From Natronoarchaeum rubrum (lineage in GTDB: Archaea; Halobacteriota; Halobacteria; Halobacteriales; Natronoarchaeaceae), in contig NZ_JANHDP010000005.1 in the NCBI RefSeq assembly GCF_024494695.1, positions 186,001 through 250,000 of the forward strand: a stretch of DNA of 64,000 nucleotides, read 5' to 3'. Below are positions 26,705-35,340 of the stretch, piece after piece. Below the pieces are notes generated by a model. That model saw nothing but the letters and a program-made list of their open reading frames with translations, was not told the DNA's origin and did no database searches. Position 1 is the stretch's first letter. Each line of letters starts with the position of its first letter. Both the position numbers and the translations under genes were made by a program.

Positions 26705-29066
26705 ACGAATCGTCGGAGTCCTCGTGATCCTGTTCGCGGTGGGGATGGCGACGGTGCCAGTCGCCCAGGCGGCGGAGATAACGAATGTCGACGCCACCGA
26801 CACCGAGATCGTGATCGACGGCGAGCAGACCACGATCGAACACGAACTCTTCGTTGAGAACACTGGCGAAAACGCGACGATGGCGGACGTAACCATCACT
26901 GAGAGTCCCACGGGGGTCACCGTCGATCACCTCGGCGCGGAAAGGCTCGAACCGGGGGCAACGACTCGGGTCTCCATCGAGATCACCGCCGAGGCGACAG
27001 CCGACAGCGGCGAAATCCGTGGTACTGTCAATGGAGAGGCGTTCGCGTTCAACGTAGAGGTCGTGAATCCACCGCTGCCTGGATTCGAGGACGAGCCGAT
27101 TGATATCGGCGACGTATTGGTCGGCGAGGAGACAGCCGGAGAGCTCGTCGTCGAGGAAGTCGGCGGTGACCAGGGACTCGATGGCGTCGAAGCGGAAGTC
27201 GTCGACGCTGATCCGGATGCCACTCTCTTTTTCAATGACATGGAGGGTGGGTTCAGTTCCGAGGGCATCCAGACGTCTCCGGGCGGACAAGATACGGCCG
27301 AGTGGGTGATCGAAGTTGACGATGGGACTCCACAGTACGAGGAACTCTCGTGGACCGTCGAACTCAACAGCGTAGATCATCCGCAAGCGACTAGAACGGT
27401 TGATGTCGAAGCACGCGTGATCTCTCTGCCCAAGTTCGGGCAAGGCGTGCTGATCGACGACGAAATCGTCTTCGACGAGCCTCGCGACGAGGTGAATACG
27501 ATCGACAGGACGTACGAGTTCCAGATCAACAACGACGGCGACCTGGCACTCCCGCTTGAGGACGTGAGAGCGTCCAGCGACGAGCTCGACGTCCAGGTCG
27601 AGAACTTCCCCGAAGAGATTGACGGACAGTCCCGTGGAACGATCGAACTCGGAATCTCAGCTGACACCGATCTCAGCGAGGACGAGTACACCATCTCCGT
27701 CATGCCAGAGCCCGGGGAGTTCAACATCGAGGAGACCGAATACGAAGGAACCATTCAGGATTCCTTTTTCAGTTACACGATCGAAGCAACCGATTACGAA
27801 GCGGCGACTCAGGTGATCCACGAGACCCGTCTCGCCGCTCCTACGACTGTCAGAATCGGCGACGTTCCGATCGGTGAATCCGACTCGGGTACAGCAACGA
27901 TCGAGGAAGAACTGGGATACAACGACATCGAGAACGTCGACATCGGGCTCGAAAGCGGGCCGAACAACTGGATGACCATCGATAGCCAGCCCTCGCAGGT
28001 GAACGCAGGTAGTTCATCGACGGTCGCGTTCGCCCTCGACTTCGACACCGACGCCGAACTCGGCAACGATTATCAGTGGGAGTACTCCGTTACCGGCAAC
28101 GGCGTCGAAACGAAGACGGTAGCCGTGACCGCGTCGCCGGTTCCGCTGGATCTCGGCCCGATCCGTAACGACCTCTCGACCTACGACGATCCGGTCGCCG
28201 CGGAAACGATCACGATCGTCGATCGAATGGACGAACGAATGCAAGCCGGCAAAACTGCGGGCGACGACATCCCGACGATCCTCACGTTCGGTGAGTCGAC
28301 GACCCTGTATCTTGGTTCGATCGAGGACGCACGATCGCTCGTCGATGACGGAGATCACGAGGCAGCCCAGTCCCAGATCATCCGCGCTGCCGCGGCGTAC
28401 AACTCGATGTCGCTCTACGCCGATCGGATCGAAGACGGGCAGCAGCGAGCGAGCAGTCAAGACGTCCTCACACTGGCCGACGAAGAGCTCGGTACGGTCA
28501 TCGACGAACAGGAACGCTACTACGAGACGCAACTCGACTCCGGGGAACTCTCGTTACTCGAGGAAGCGACCGTACAACGCCAGCTTGCACAGATCGCTCT
28601 CCTGCAAGGGGACACCGAGAACGCGGAAGCGCTCGAAGCCGATGCTGACGAGGCCTTCGCGAGCTACTCCGAAGCCGTCTCGAATGGAGAACGCGCAGCA
28701 CAGGCTGCCAACGAACGTTGGTCGGCACTGGAAGACGAACAGTTCGTTTCCATCGCCGGGCAGCAGCTGCTGCTGAATCCTGCCGAGTACGATACGTTCA
28801 CCAACCGCGCCGACTCACTGGACGAATCCTACGACGAAGCGGCGGCAGAATTCGAGTCTGCCGGTGAGACCAGCCGCGCCGAAGCGATCACCGCGGAACA
28901 ACAGGATCGAATGGAGGCGATCGAAACCGCCGAGCTCTCCTTGTTCGTCGCGACAGGCGTCTACGTGGTAATTATGCTTGGGATCGTCGTCCGCACGGGC
29001 CGTCGGATGTACTGGTACGTTCGAGACGCTCGGGAAGCCGTGAGCGGCGACTTCCTGATACAGTGA
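26697..29066 (+). CDS. Exoplasmic Ig-like repeat protein with helical stalk and C-terminal TM
   Basis: The 789-residue product has a Sec signal (1-26, cut near VAQA-A), then three to four beta-sandwich domains of the archaeal CARDB / choice-of-anchor type (about 27-490; each with a pattern like IDIGDVLVGE or VRIGDVPIGESDSG). A helical stalk (about 500-745) and a single TM (about 747-768) with a basic tail follow. Most of it lies outside the cell. It ends the plus-strand train. Its likely job is binding S-layer, another cell or the exoplasmic parts of its neighbours (inferred). Confidence 0.74.
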   Translation: MSRRIVGVLVILFAVGMATVPVAQAAEITNVDATDTEIVIDGEQTTIEHELFVENTGENATMADVTITESPTGVTVDHLGAERLEPGATTRVSIEITAEATADSGEIRGTVNGEAFAFNVEVVNPPLPGFEDEPIDIGDVLVGEETAGELVVEEVGGDQGLDGVEAEVVDADPDATLFFNDMEGGFSSEGIQTSPGGQDTAEWVIEVDDGTPQYEELSWTVELNSVDHPQATRTVDVEARVISLPKFGQGVLIDDEIVFDEPRDEVNTIDRTYEFQINNDGDLALPLEDVRASSDELDVQVENFPEEIDGQSRGTIELGISADTDLSEDEYTISVMPEPGEFNIEETEYEGTIQDSFFSYTIEATDYEAATQVIHETRLAAPTTVRIGDVPIGESDSGTATIEEELGYNDIENVDIGLESGPNNWMTIDSQPSQVNAGSSSTVAFALDFDTDAELGNDYQWEYSVTGNGVETKTVAVTASPVPLDLGPIRNDLSTYDDPVAAETITIVDRMDERMQAGKTAGDDIPTILTFGESTTLYLGSIEDARSLVDDGDHEAAQSQIIRAAAAYNSMSLYADRIEDGQQRASSQDVLTLADEELGTVIDEQERYYETQLDSGELSLLEEATVQRQLAQIALLQGDTENAEALEADADEAFASYSEAVSNGERAAQAANERWSALEDEQFVSIAGQQLLLNPAEYDTFTNRADSLDESYDEAAAEFESAGETSRAEAITAEQQDRMEAIETAELSLFVATGVYVVIMLGIVVRTGRRMYWYVRDAREAVSGDFLIQ

Positions 29067-29068
29067 AT

Positions 29069-29283
29069 ACCCCATCCCTCGCCTGACGGCTCGCGCTTGA
29101 GGGACGGGCTTCCTGTTTCCACGACGCGCTTTGCAGAGACCGAAGTGGTCCCCGTAGGGAGTGTAGTCTCCACAGGCGTTCACGAGACGCTCCGCGTCTC
29201 GTTCGCACATCAGAAAGCTCCGATTTCTGAGGACGCTGTATCCCCCTGGGCTCGCAGTACAGTTCCACAGCCGTTTCGCCAGA
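29069..29283 (-). mobile_element. Right-end scar of an IS1341-type (TnpB) element
   Basis: The 217 nt between the convergent trains read, on the minus strand, as the typical haloarchaeal TnpB C-terminus (VETTLPTGTTSVSAKRVVET, then GSPSLKREPSGEG), with an in-frame stop just upstream, so only the tail survives. It also contains hairpins (TCAGAAA/TTTCTGA, AGACGC/GCGTCT, TCCCTC/GAGGGA) like those of the guide-RNA region and right end of IS200/IS605-group elements. The first 200 or more codons of TnpB are absent. Confidence 0.62.
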
Positions 29284-32115
29284 CTACTCGGTCCCACCCG
29301 TCCGCCGGAATCGCGTCGAGAGTGTATCGGTGATGTCGGGGACTGAAGCGGTTGTCGTCGGTTCCTCGATCTGTTCGACCGACCACCGATTGAGGTGCTC
29401 GTCGGTCCACTCGCTTTCGGCGTCAGTAGACGGCCCGGATGCGCGGAGGGAGAACTCGTGTTCGACACTATCGATCGCATAGTTGACGGTTACCTCGAAG
29501 CTCGGATCCGTGGCATCGGGATCAAGATCGACGAAGTGTTCGATCCGGTCGCCCGGTTCGAGTCGATCACAACGCGCGCTGGAATAGAATGTTTCGTTGA
29601 TTGATTCGCCAGAGGCGGTCACAACCACGTCAGACAGCACCTGCTCGACCTCGTTCTCCAAAACGAGGACTGCCGAACCGTACTCCCCGGCAGCCATCGT
29701 TTCGTCGCTGATCCGACTCGCGAGCGCAGTCGTTTCGTCGCCGGTTTCGTCAGTGCTATCGTCGACATCAGTGACCGTAGCGACAGTAGACAACGTGTCT
29801 GCAGTGTCGCCCTCGTACCGGAGGGTAACGTCTAATTCGATTGCATCGGCATCGAACCCGCCTTTTCCTCCGATAGTGATGATCGCAGATTCGCCGGGAT
29901 CGAGCCGCTTGTCGACGGATTCACTGATCCCGTAGTTCGGGGCTTCGACCCCGAGCAGTTGGCAGCGCCGATCATCCCGGTTCTCGATGTCGGCGTGCAC
30001 AGTCTCCGCGATCGGGTCGGCGACTGCGGCAACGTTCACTCGTCGTTCCGAAAGGTCGACACTGCGACTCGGGAGCGTTTCGACGGTCTCTCCGTCGACT
30101 ATCACGTCGACGGAATCGAAAGCGAGCGACTCGCTGGCGGGACTCGCGACGAGTCGCTCGCGCGTCTCGGTGCCAATCACGGGACCGAGAGTGACTTCGT
30201 CGTCGCCGATCAGAAGTATCACATCGGCGGATGCGTCGTCGCACTCGATCTCGATCCGATCTCGGACGACGCTTCCCTCGACCTCAGTCGAACGAGTTGC
30301 CGAGAGAGTGGGCGTGTCATCTGGTTCAGCGATCTGGTCCGATAGCTCCGGCTCCGGTGAGCTGGCGCCCGATAGCTCCGTGTCAGTATGTTGGTCCTGC
30401 GGTTCGGTACGTGTTCTCCCGGATCGACTTTCCTGTCGAGTGGATTCCTTCCGAGTGGACGGTTCACGACCGAAATTATCAGATTGTGTGTGTGTACGGG
30501 ACGGCGTCATGAACGGCCCGTCCTCGGAGATTCGGAATCGCTCTTCGACATCGATGGCATCGAAGCCGATTCTCGCGGTGCCGGACTCGTACTGCGGGAC
30601 GATCAGCAACAGCTCCTCGTTCGCTACGGTTACCGGTGGACGAACGCGCCCCGCGCCCGGTAGCTCGATCACGAGCCGATCGGAAATCGTCACGTCACCG
30701 TCGACCGAGACTGTGGTCCGTACCGTTTCGCCGCTGGTATCGACGTCAATCGTCGGTGCTGACGGTAACGTGCAGGTGGGTGCATACTCCCGTCGTCGTT
30801 CTCCACGAGTAACCTCGATACCGACGGAGACGCGTCGTCCGGCCTCGAACGACCGGGTGATCGGTGCGGTCCACGACCCACCAGGAGCGATCTCGTCGGT
30901 TCCTGCATCCTTTTCGAGCAACTCGACCGTCTCGATTGGGACAGCCCCGGGGTTCTCGACGGTGAGTTCGAGTTCGACAGTTCCGTCGTCTATCCGCGTC
31001 GGTGACAGCTCCGTCTCGACGTCTATCCCTCCGCTTGCAGCGTCTTCGACGGTGATAGTTTCACCTCCGGCAGGCGTACCGTCGACCGAGAGTTCGACCT
31101 CGATGTCGCCTTTCGTCCGTACCGAATCGACGCCGAATTCGATGAGTGTCGTCTCGCCTCCCGTGACGGTGACCGTCTGCTCGCGCTCCGAGAGCGAACA
31201 GTTCTCGAGATCAGCGGTAACTACGACCGTCCGCTCCTCCTCGGTCGGATTCGTCACCTCAACACTGATCGCTCCGCCGACTCCGACCGTGCCAGTGACG
31301 ACATCGACACTGATCCGGCTCCGATCGGGGACGTACGTCGAGACGGTGCCCTCGCGAACGAGACAGATAACGGAGTCGGCTGGCGCCTCGTACACATCAC
31401 CCTGGGAAAGCCAATCGATCGCATCAGTAGAGCCATCGAGACCGACCCGTCGAGGGCCGGCGGCGCTACTGACGAGGAGGCTCTCACCGCCGGCCGGGGC
31501 TACGTGATCGGCTTCGAGTTCGGTCCGCCATTCGGGCTCGCCCGTCGACTCGTCGATCCCGACGAGCTGGTCGCTCTGTAACGCCGCGACCACCGTTCCG
31601 TCACAGCGGCCGATACTTCTGACGACGGCGGTGAGATCGCGGTCGAAGCCCACCTCGCCGTCGGGGGTGACTTTCGTGAGGAATGACCACGTTGCGATCA
31701 CGAAGCCACTCGGGGCGGCCAGGAAGTCGTCGTCGCCGTTCCCGGGCCGGGGGCGTTCGATATCGAATCGCTCCCGGCCGCTGGCGATATCGACCGCCCT
31801 GAGTCGATCCGGACCGAGAACGCCACAGAGCCCCTCTGCACCGATCGCAGCGACCGACTCGGCGTTTTCGGCCGGCCGACTCCAGATCCGCTCGCCGTCT
31901 CGCGAGTAGGCCGTCAGTTCGTTGCCGGAGAGTACGATGACACGGTTCGCAAGGGCGACGTCGAGAATTCGCTCGCCATGATCGATATCAGCGCGTCCGT
32001 CGTCGGTGACGATTTCGACGCGTCCGTCCGTCCCGATCGCGACGGCGTCGGCGTCGATGCCGACGCCATCCACACGCGAACTCTCGAAGGACCCCGACTG
32101 TCGGAGATCACTCAT
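29284..32115 (-). CDS. Cytoplasmic beta-propeller (PQQ-like) protein with Ig-like domains
   Basis: The 943-residue product has no signal or TM segment. Residues about 1-275 show propeller-type blades with PQQ-repeat character (SGNELTAYSRDGERIWS, IGTDGRVEIVTDDG). Two or three acidic Ig-like sandwiches come next, then a Ser/Thr/Arg-rich disordered linker (about 535-610) and further sandwiches to about 910. It is the last gene of the minus-strand train; its ATG overlaps the AAA ATPase stop by 8 nt. It may be the cytoplasmic adaptor that mirrors the exoplasmic Ig protein. No named family. Confidence 0.72.
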   Translation of the reverse strand: MSDLRQSGSFESSRVDGVGIDADAVAIGTDGRVEIVTDDGRADIDHGERILDVALANRVIVLSGNELTAYSRDGERIWSRPAENAESVAAIGAEGLCGVLGPDRLRAVDIASGRERFDIERPRPGNGDDDFLAAPSGFVIATWSFLTKVTPDGEVGFDRDLTAVVRSIGRCDGTVVAALQSDQLVGIDESTGEPEWRTELEADHVAPAGGESLLVSSAAGPRRVGLDGSTDAIDWLSQGDVYEAPADSVICLVREGTVSTYVPDRSRISVDVVTGTVGVGGAISVEVTNPTEEERTVVVTADLENCSLSEREQTVTVTGGETTLIEFGVDSVRTKGDIEVELSVDGTPAGGETITVEDAASGGIDVETELSPTRIDDGTVELELTVENPGAVPIETVELLEKDAGTDEIAPGGSWTAPITRSFEAGRRVSVGIEVTRGERRREYAPTCTLPSAPTIDVDTSGETVRTTVSVDGDVTISDRLVIELPGAGRVRPPVTVANEELLLIVPQYESGTARIGFDAIDVEERFRISEDGPFMTPSRTHTQSDNFGREPSTRKESTRQESRSGRTRTEPQDQHTDTELSGASSPEPELSDQIAEPDDTPTLSATRSTEVEGSVVRDRIEIECDDASADVILLIGDDEVTLGPVIGTETRERLVASPASESLAFDSVDVIVDGETVETLPSRSVDLSERRVNVAAVADPIAETVHADIENRDDRRCQLLGVEAPNYGISESVDKRLDPGESAIITIGGKGGFDADAIELDVTLRYEGDTADTLSTVATVTDVDDSTDETGDETTALASRISDETMAAGEYGSAVLVLENEVEQVLSDVVVTASGESINETFYSSARCDRLEPGDRIEHFVDLDPDATDPSFEVTVNYAIDSVEHEFSLRASGPSTDAESEWTDEHLNRWSVEQIEEPTTTASVPDITDTLSTRFRRTGGTE

Positions 32116-33703
32116 CGTCACCACCCCCGGCGGCGGCGTCGCCGAGTAGACCCTCTAGTGTCGCGGTTTCTGTCCCGAGATTCATTCCCACTCTGTCGGC
32201 CTGCTCCTCGACGTATCTGCGAAGCTCGGGATACCCTTCGAGGTCGTCGACCTTCGTCCGGACGCTTGCAACGTACTGACGGACGGTTTTTGGCTCGGTG
32301 CCGTTGAGCCGTTCGAGGAAGTAATCAGTGGTTGGATCGATCGGTTCCCGGTCGGAGAGATGGACGCTTTCGACGAACTCGCGTTGCAGTTCGCTACCGA
32401 GGACGCGGTCGGCGATCTCGGCTGGGGTGTACCCCTCCGAAGCCTTTCCAAGTTGATCGTAATCGATCCCGTCGGTACCGTTCATGTCGGACAGATGTTT
32501 CTGCCACACCTCAGCCATCACCGTCTGGTCGGGTTGGGGAATGAACTGCTGAATCGGGAATCGGCGGGTCGCCGCCGGGTCGATCGTAAACGGCATGTTC
32601 GTTGCACCGATCACGAGGAGATTGTCCTCGATCTCGTTCATCTCCTGTAGAAATGCGTTCGTTAGGGAACGTTCGTGCCGTTGCAGTGAGTCGTCGCCGC
32701 GATCCGGAATCAGCGTATCGACCTCGTCGAAAAAGAGGACCGCGAACCCTTCCTGTGCGATCCCGTGGGCTTTCTCGAAGATCGCCTCGACGCGCTTCTC
32801 TGATTCGCCGGAGTACTTCGAGAGCACGTCGCTGCCCTTGACCTCCAGGAACTTCACCTCGCCGTAGCTGTCCTCGATATTCGAGTTGTACTTGGCCTCG
32901 TAGGCGATCGCCTCCGAGATGAGCGTCTTCCCACAGCCCGGTGGACCGTACAGCAGCATGCTGTTGCCCCGTGAGGCGAACTCGTCGCCGTATCGGGTGA
33001 CGACCTCGTCCCGGACATCGGGGTCGAACAGCGCGAGCAGGTTCTCGGCGGTCCGTTTCACTTCCGGCAATCCCGCGACGTCCTCCTCGAAGCTCACCGT
33101 GGGCTTCTTCGGTTCGAGGGAAACCTGAATCTCCTCGTCTCCATCGGGATCGTCGCCGCCAGCCCCCGACCCGACACGGCTGGCAGCGTCCCGCGTCGCT
33201 CGCAGTTCTCTGAGTTCGCCCGCGTCGATGAACTCCAGTTCGGTCTCCGGCGTGACGCGCAAGGTAGTGTAGCCCGACGGCTCCATCTCGGCGACCTCGA
33301 ACGTCGCCAGACTGTCGTCGCCGTTCGGAACGACTTCCTCCATCGGATGCAGGAGATAATCGTTCTCGCGGAGAAACGCCCCGAGCTCGTCGGGCGAAAC
33401 CTCGCTGGTGTGGATCTTCGCCGTGTCACACTCGACGACGTCGCGTTTGCTCGCGTCGGGATCGACGAGGAAATCCGTCGCGCGGTCGATCCCGTTGAAC
33501 ACTGTCTTGACGTTCTGGTGCATCCGCACCTTGTTGCCGATCCCGTCGACGATCGAATCGTCGACCGGGTCCACGTAGAAGAACGCTTGCCGGTCGTTGT
33601 GTCGGATTTCGATCGTTTCCGTGTTCGGTCCGACTTTTTTCGCGCCGATCTTGATCCGGGACGTCGGCTGGTCGCGTTTCAGTATTGGCGTGAGATTAAG
33701 CAT
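32108..33703 (-). CDS. Vps4/katanin-like AAA ATPase
   Basis: The 531-residue ATPase has a novel beta-rich N-domain (1-165), an acidic linker and a single AAA domain. Walker A is GPPGCGKT (253-260), the pore loop LSKYSGESEK (294-303), Walker B AVLFFDEVD (320-328), sensor 1 GATN (366-369) and the arginine fingers R380/R381. An unusual helical tail runs from 405 to 531. The pore loop resembles Vps4/CDC48 (SKWMGESEK). Such enzymes pull subunits from polymers through a hexameric pore. The start is MLNLTPILKR at 33703, matching the paralogous gene next door. I infer it disassembles the ESCRT-III-like or tubulin-like polymer of the block. Confidence 0.88.
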   Translation of the reverse strand: MLNLTPILKRDQPTSRIKIGAKKVGPNTETIEIRHNDRQAFFYVDPVDDSIVDGIGNKVRMHQNVKTVFNGIDRATDFLVDPDASKRDVVECDTAKIHTSEVSPDELGAFLRENDYLLHPMEEVVPNGDDSLATFEVAEMEPSGYTTLRVTPETELEFIDAGELRELRATRDAASRVGSGAGGDDPDGDEEIQVSLEPKKPTVSFEEDVAGLPEVKRTAENLLALFDPDVRDEVVTRYGDEFASRGNSMLLYGPPGCGKTLISEAIAYEAKYNSNIEDSYGEVKFLEVKGSDVLSKYSGESEKRVEAIFEKAHGIAQEGFAVLFFDEVDTLIPDRGDDSLQRHERSLTNAFLQEMNEIEDNLLVIGATNMPFTIDPAATRRFPIQQFIPQPDQTVMAEVWQKHLSDMNGTDGIDYDQLGKASEGYTPAEIADRVLGSELQREFVESVHLSDREPIDPTTDYFLERLNGTEPKTVRQYVASVRTKVDDLEGYPELRRYVEEQADRVGMNLGTETATLEGLLGDAAAGGGDDE

Positions 33704-33785
33704 TGTCGTCACTCCGTAGTTGTGGTGCGTTCGATCGCTGAGAGCAGTTCGCCCTGCCGGTGGTCGGTGCGCTCGCGGACGTACC
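33647..33785. repeat. 139-bp near-identical duplication, copy A
   Basis: Matches 34595-34738 with one substitution and a 5-nt insertion. It covers the first 20 codons of the AAA gene plus a leftover of the 3' end of the 230-residue gene (YVRERTDHRQGELLSAIERT), which here has no coding role. Outside this stretch the two genes' N-domains differ clearly, so the match suggests recent gene conversion. Confidence 0.85.
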
Positions 33786-33916
33786 AGGTCCGGGCGTCGG
33801 CCCGTTGGACGGCATACCACGACGTTTTAACCGGTGACTTCATGGAGCCGTCAACGAGCGTACCAGATTCATCAGGGACGCGGCAAGTCGGTGGTAGTAA
33901 CCAATCCCCGTACATA

Positions 33917-34651
33917 CTAATCCATCTCGAGATCGCTGGTATCGGGTTCTGATCCGTCCTCTTCGGCTTCGTCATCGGTTGTTTGTTGTACATCTTGGTC
34001 GATGGTCTCGATGTCGCCGATCACGTCGTCAACCAGCGACGCGACCTCATGGTCGGCAGTCTCCTCGACTGCTTTTTCGATCTCGCGGACGCCCTCGTGG
34101 AGGCGATCTTCTGACTGCATCCGATCGGAAGGTGTCTCGGAGGACTCGTCAGCAGTCGCTCCCTCTCCAGATTCAGATTCCTTGCCGTGAATGAACTCAA
34201 GGTCCGTGGTTGGAGTGATTCGTAGGGTGGTATGACCGGACGGCTCCATCTCGGCGACCTCGAACGTCGCCAGGCCGTCACCGTGCGGAATGACCTCTTC
34301 TGTCGGGTGCAACAAGTAGCCAGTTTTCCGAAGGAATCGCTCCAGATCGTCGGGATCAATCTCATTCGGCACGATTCTCGCAGCCTCACAGTCTACGATG
34401 TCGTGTGTCGTCACGTCAGGATCCACGAGGAAGTCCTTGCTCCGGTCGATCTCGTCGAACACTCCCTCGACGTTGCGGTTGAGTCGTGCCTTATTTCCGC
34501 TTCCATCGACGATCGGTTCGACGTAAAAGAACGCTCGCTTGTCGTTATGGCAGACCTCGACAGTACTGGTATCGGGTCGAATATGCTGGATTCCGATCTT
34601 GATCCGGGACGTCGGCTGGTCGCGTTTCAGTATTGGCGTGAGATTAAGCAT
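33917..34651 (-). CDS. Stand-alone AAA N-domain paralogue with shared acidic tail
   Basis: The 244-residue product begins MLNLTPILKRDQPTSRIKIG, the same 20 residues as the AAA ATPase, and follows its N-domain to about residue 165 (YLLHPTEEVIPHGD, ATFEVAEMEPSG). It lacks any AAA domain. Instead it ends with an acidic helical tail (ADHEVASLVDDVIGDIE, then SDLEMD) that is clearly related to the tail of the ESCRT-III-like protein (ADHEVGSMVDDVLGDIE, SGLEM). It looks like an adaptor or a competitor that links the tail to the AAA partner. The start overlaps the upstream stop by 8 nt. Confidence 0.78.
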   Translation of the reverse strand: MLNLTPILKRDQPTSRIKIGIQHIRPDTSTVEVCHNDKRAFFYVEPIVDGSGNKARLNRNVEGVFDEIDRSKDFLVDPDVTTHDIVDCEAARIVPNEIDPDDLERFLRKTGYLLHPTEEVIPHGDGLATFEVAEMEPSGHTTLRITPTTDLEFIHGKESESGEGATADESSETPSDRMQSEDRLHEGVREIEKAVEETADHEVASLVDDVIGDIETIDQDVQQTTDDEAEEDGSEPDTSDLEMD

Positions 34652-34738
34652 TATCGTCACTCCGTAGTTGTGTTGTGGTGCGTTCGATCGCTGAGAGCAG
34701 TTCGCCCTGCCGGTGGTCGGTGCGCTCGCGGACGTACC
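34595..34738. repeat. 139-bp near-identical duplication, copy B
   Basis: Partner of 33647-33785; here the segment spans the functional junction between the 230-residue gene and the 244-residue gene. Confidence 0.85.
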
Positions 34739-35336
34739 GGGTTCCGGCGTCGGCCTGCCGAAGGATCCGAACGAGCGTTTCCACCATTTCGACGATCGCG
34801 TCACATCCCGATGTCAGGGCGGCGTCGCTGTCGTCGGCCCGCACGCGCCCGACGATCCGCCGGAAGTCGTCGAGAACGTCGTCGAGTCGGGCGAGCAACG
34901 TCTCGAGGACCGGTTTCCAGTTGCGGGCGTACGGCCCGCTCGGTGACAGGGGAACGAATATCCACGAGTCGACGGTTCGGAGCCGTCGGCTGGCTTCGAC
35001 CTGCTCCGCGACGTCGGGCTCGAGCGATTCGACGGTCGCGCCGCCACGCTCGTAGCTGGCGTCGAGCACTGCGGGGACGAGGTCGTCACGGCGTACCGCT
35101 GCTTCGTCGACTACTTCCCCGCCGTCGGACCGGTAGTCGTCGATCGCCGTCGCAGACCTCTGGTGTGGCGGGAACGGAGCGGCGGCCCGCAGGAGTTCCG
35201 CGATATCGACGAGCGCGCTCATTGCGACGTCGATCCGCCACGTTGGGCCTGCTCCGGAGAACGTCCGAAGCGACAGGAGCGCCGCTCCCTGTTGGTCGAC
35301 CCGGCGAACCCCCTGAAGCAGCGAGTTGGCGCGCAT
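34644..35336 (-). CDS. Helical protein of the ESCRT-like train
   Basis: The 230-residue product (ATG at 35336, 4 nt after the stop of the ESCRT-III-like gene) is predicted mostly helical. An N-terminal bundle (LLQGVRRVDQQGAALLSLRTF) comes first, a mixed middle with SWIFVPLSPSGPYARNWKP follows, and long C-terminal helices include YVRERTDHRQGELLSAIERT. No TM and no known motif. A copy of its last 30 codons lies upstream of the AAA gene. Tight packing with both neighbours suggests a subunit of the same complex. Confidence 0.65.
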   Translation of the reverse strand: MRANSLLQGVRRVDQQGAALLSLRTFSGAGPTWRIDVAMSALVDIAELLRAAAPFPPHQRSATAIDDYRSDGGEVVDEAAVRRDDLVPAVLDASYERGGATVESLEPDVAEQVEASRRLRTVDSWIFVPLSPSGPYARNWKPVLETLLARLDDVLDDFRRIVGRVRADDSDAALTSGCDAIVEMVETLVRILRQADAGTRYVRERTDHRQGELLSAIERTTTQLRSDDNA

Positions 35337-35340
35337 CCGA

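Noticed and set aside
29987..31507. 506-codon Ser/Thr-rich plus-strand frame
   Set aside because: Shadow of the propeller/Ig gene; Ser/Thr richness comes from antisense GAC/GAG codons, and no start region or domain fits.
33704..33993. A 94-codon minus-strand frame upstream of the AAA gene
   Set aside because: Its last 30 codons are a leftover of the duplicated 3' end of the 230-residue gene and the rest is not conserved-looking; treated as part of the repeat, not a gene.
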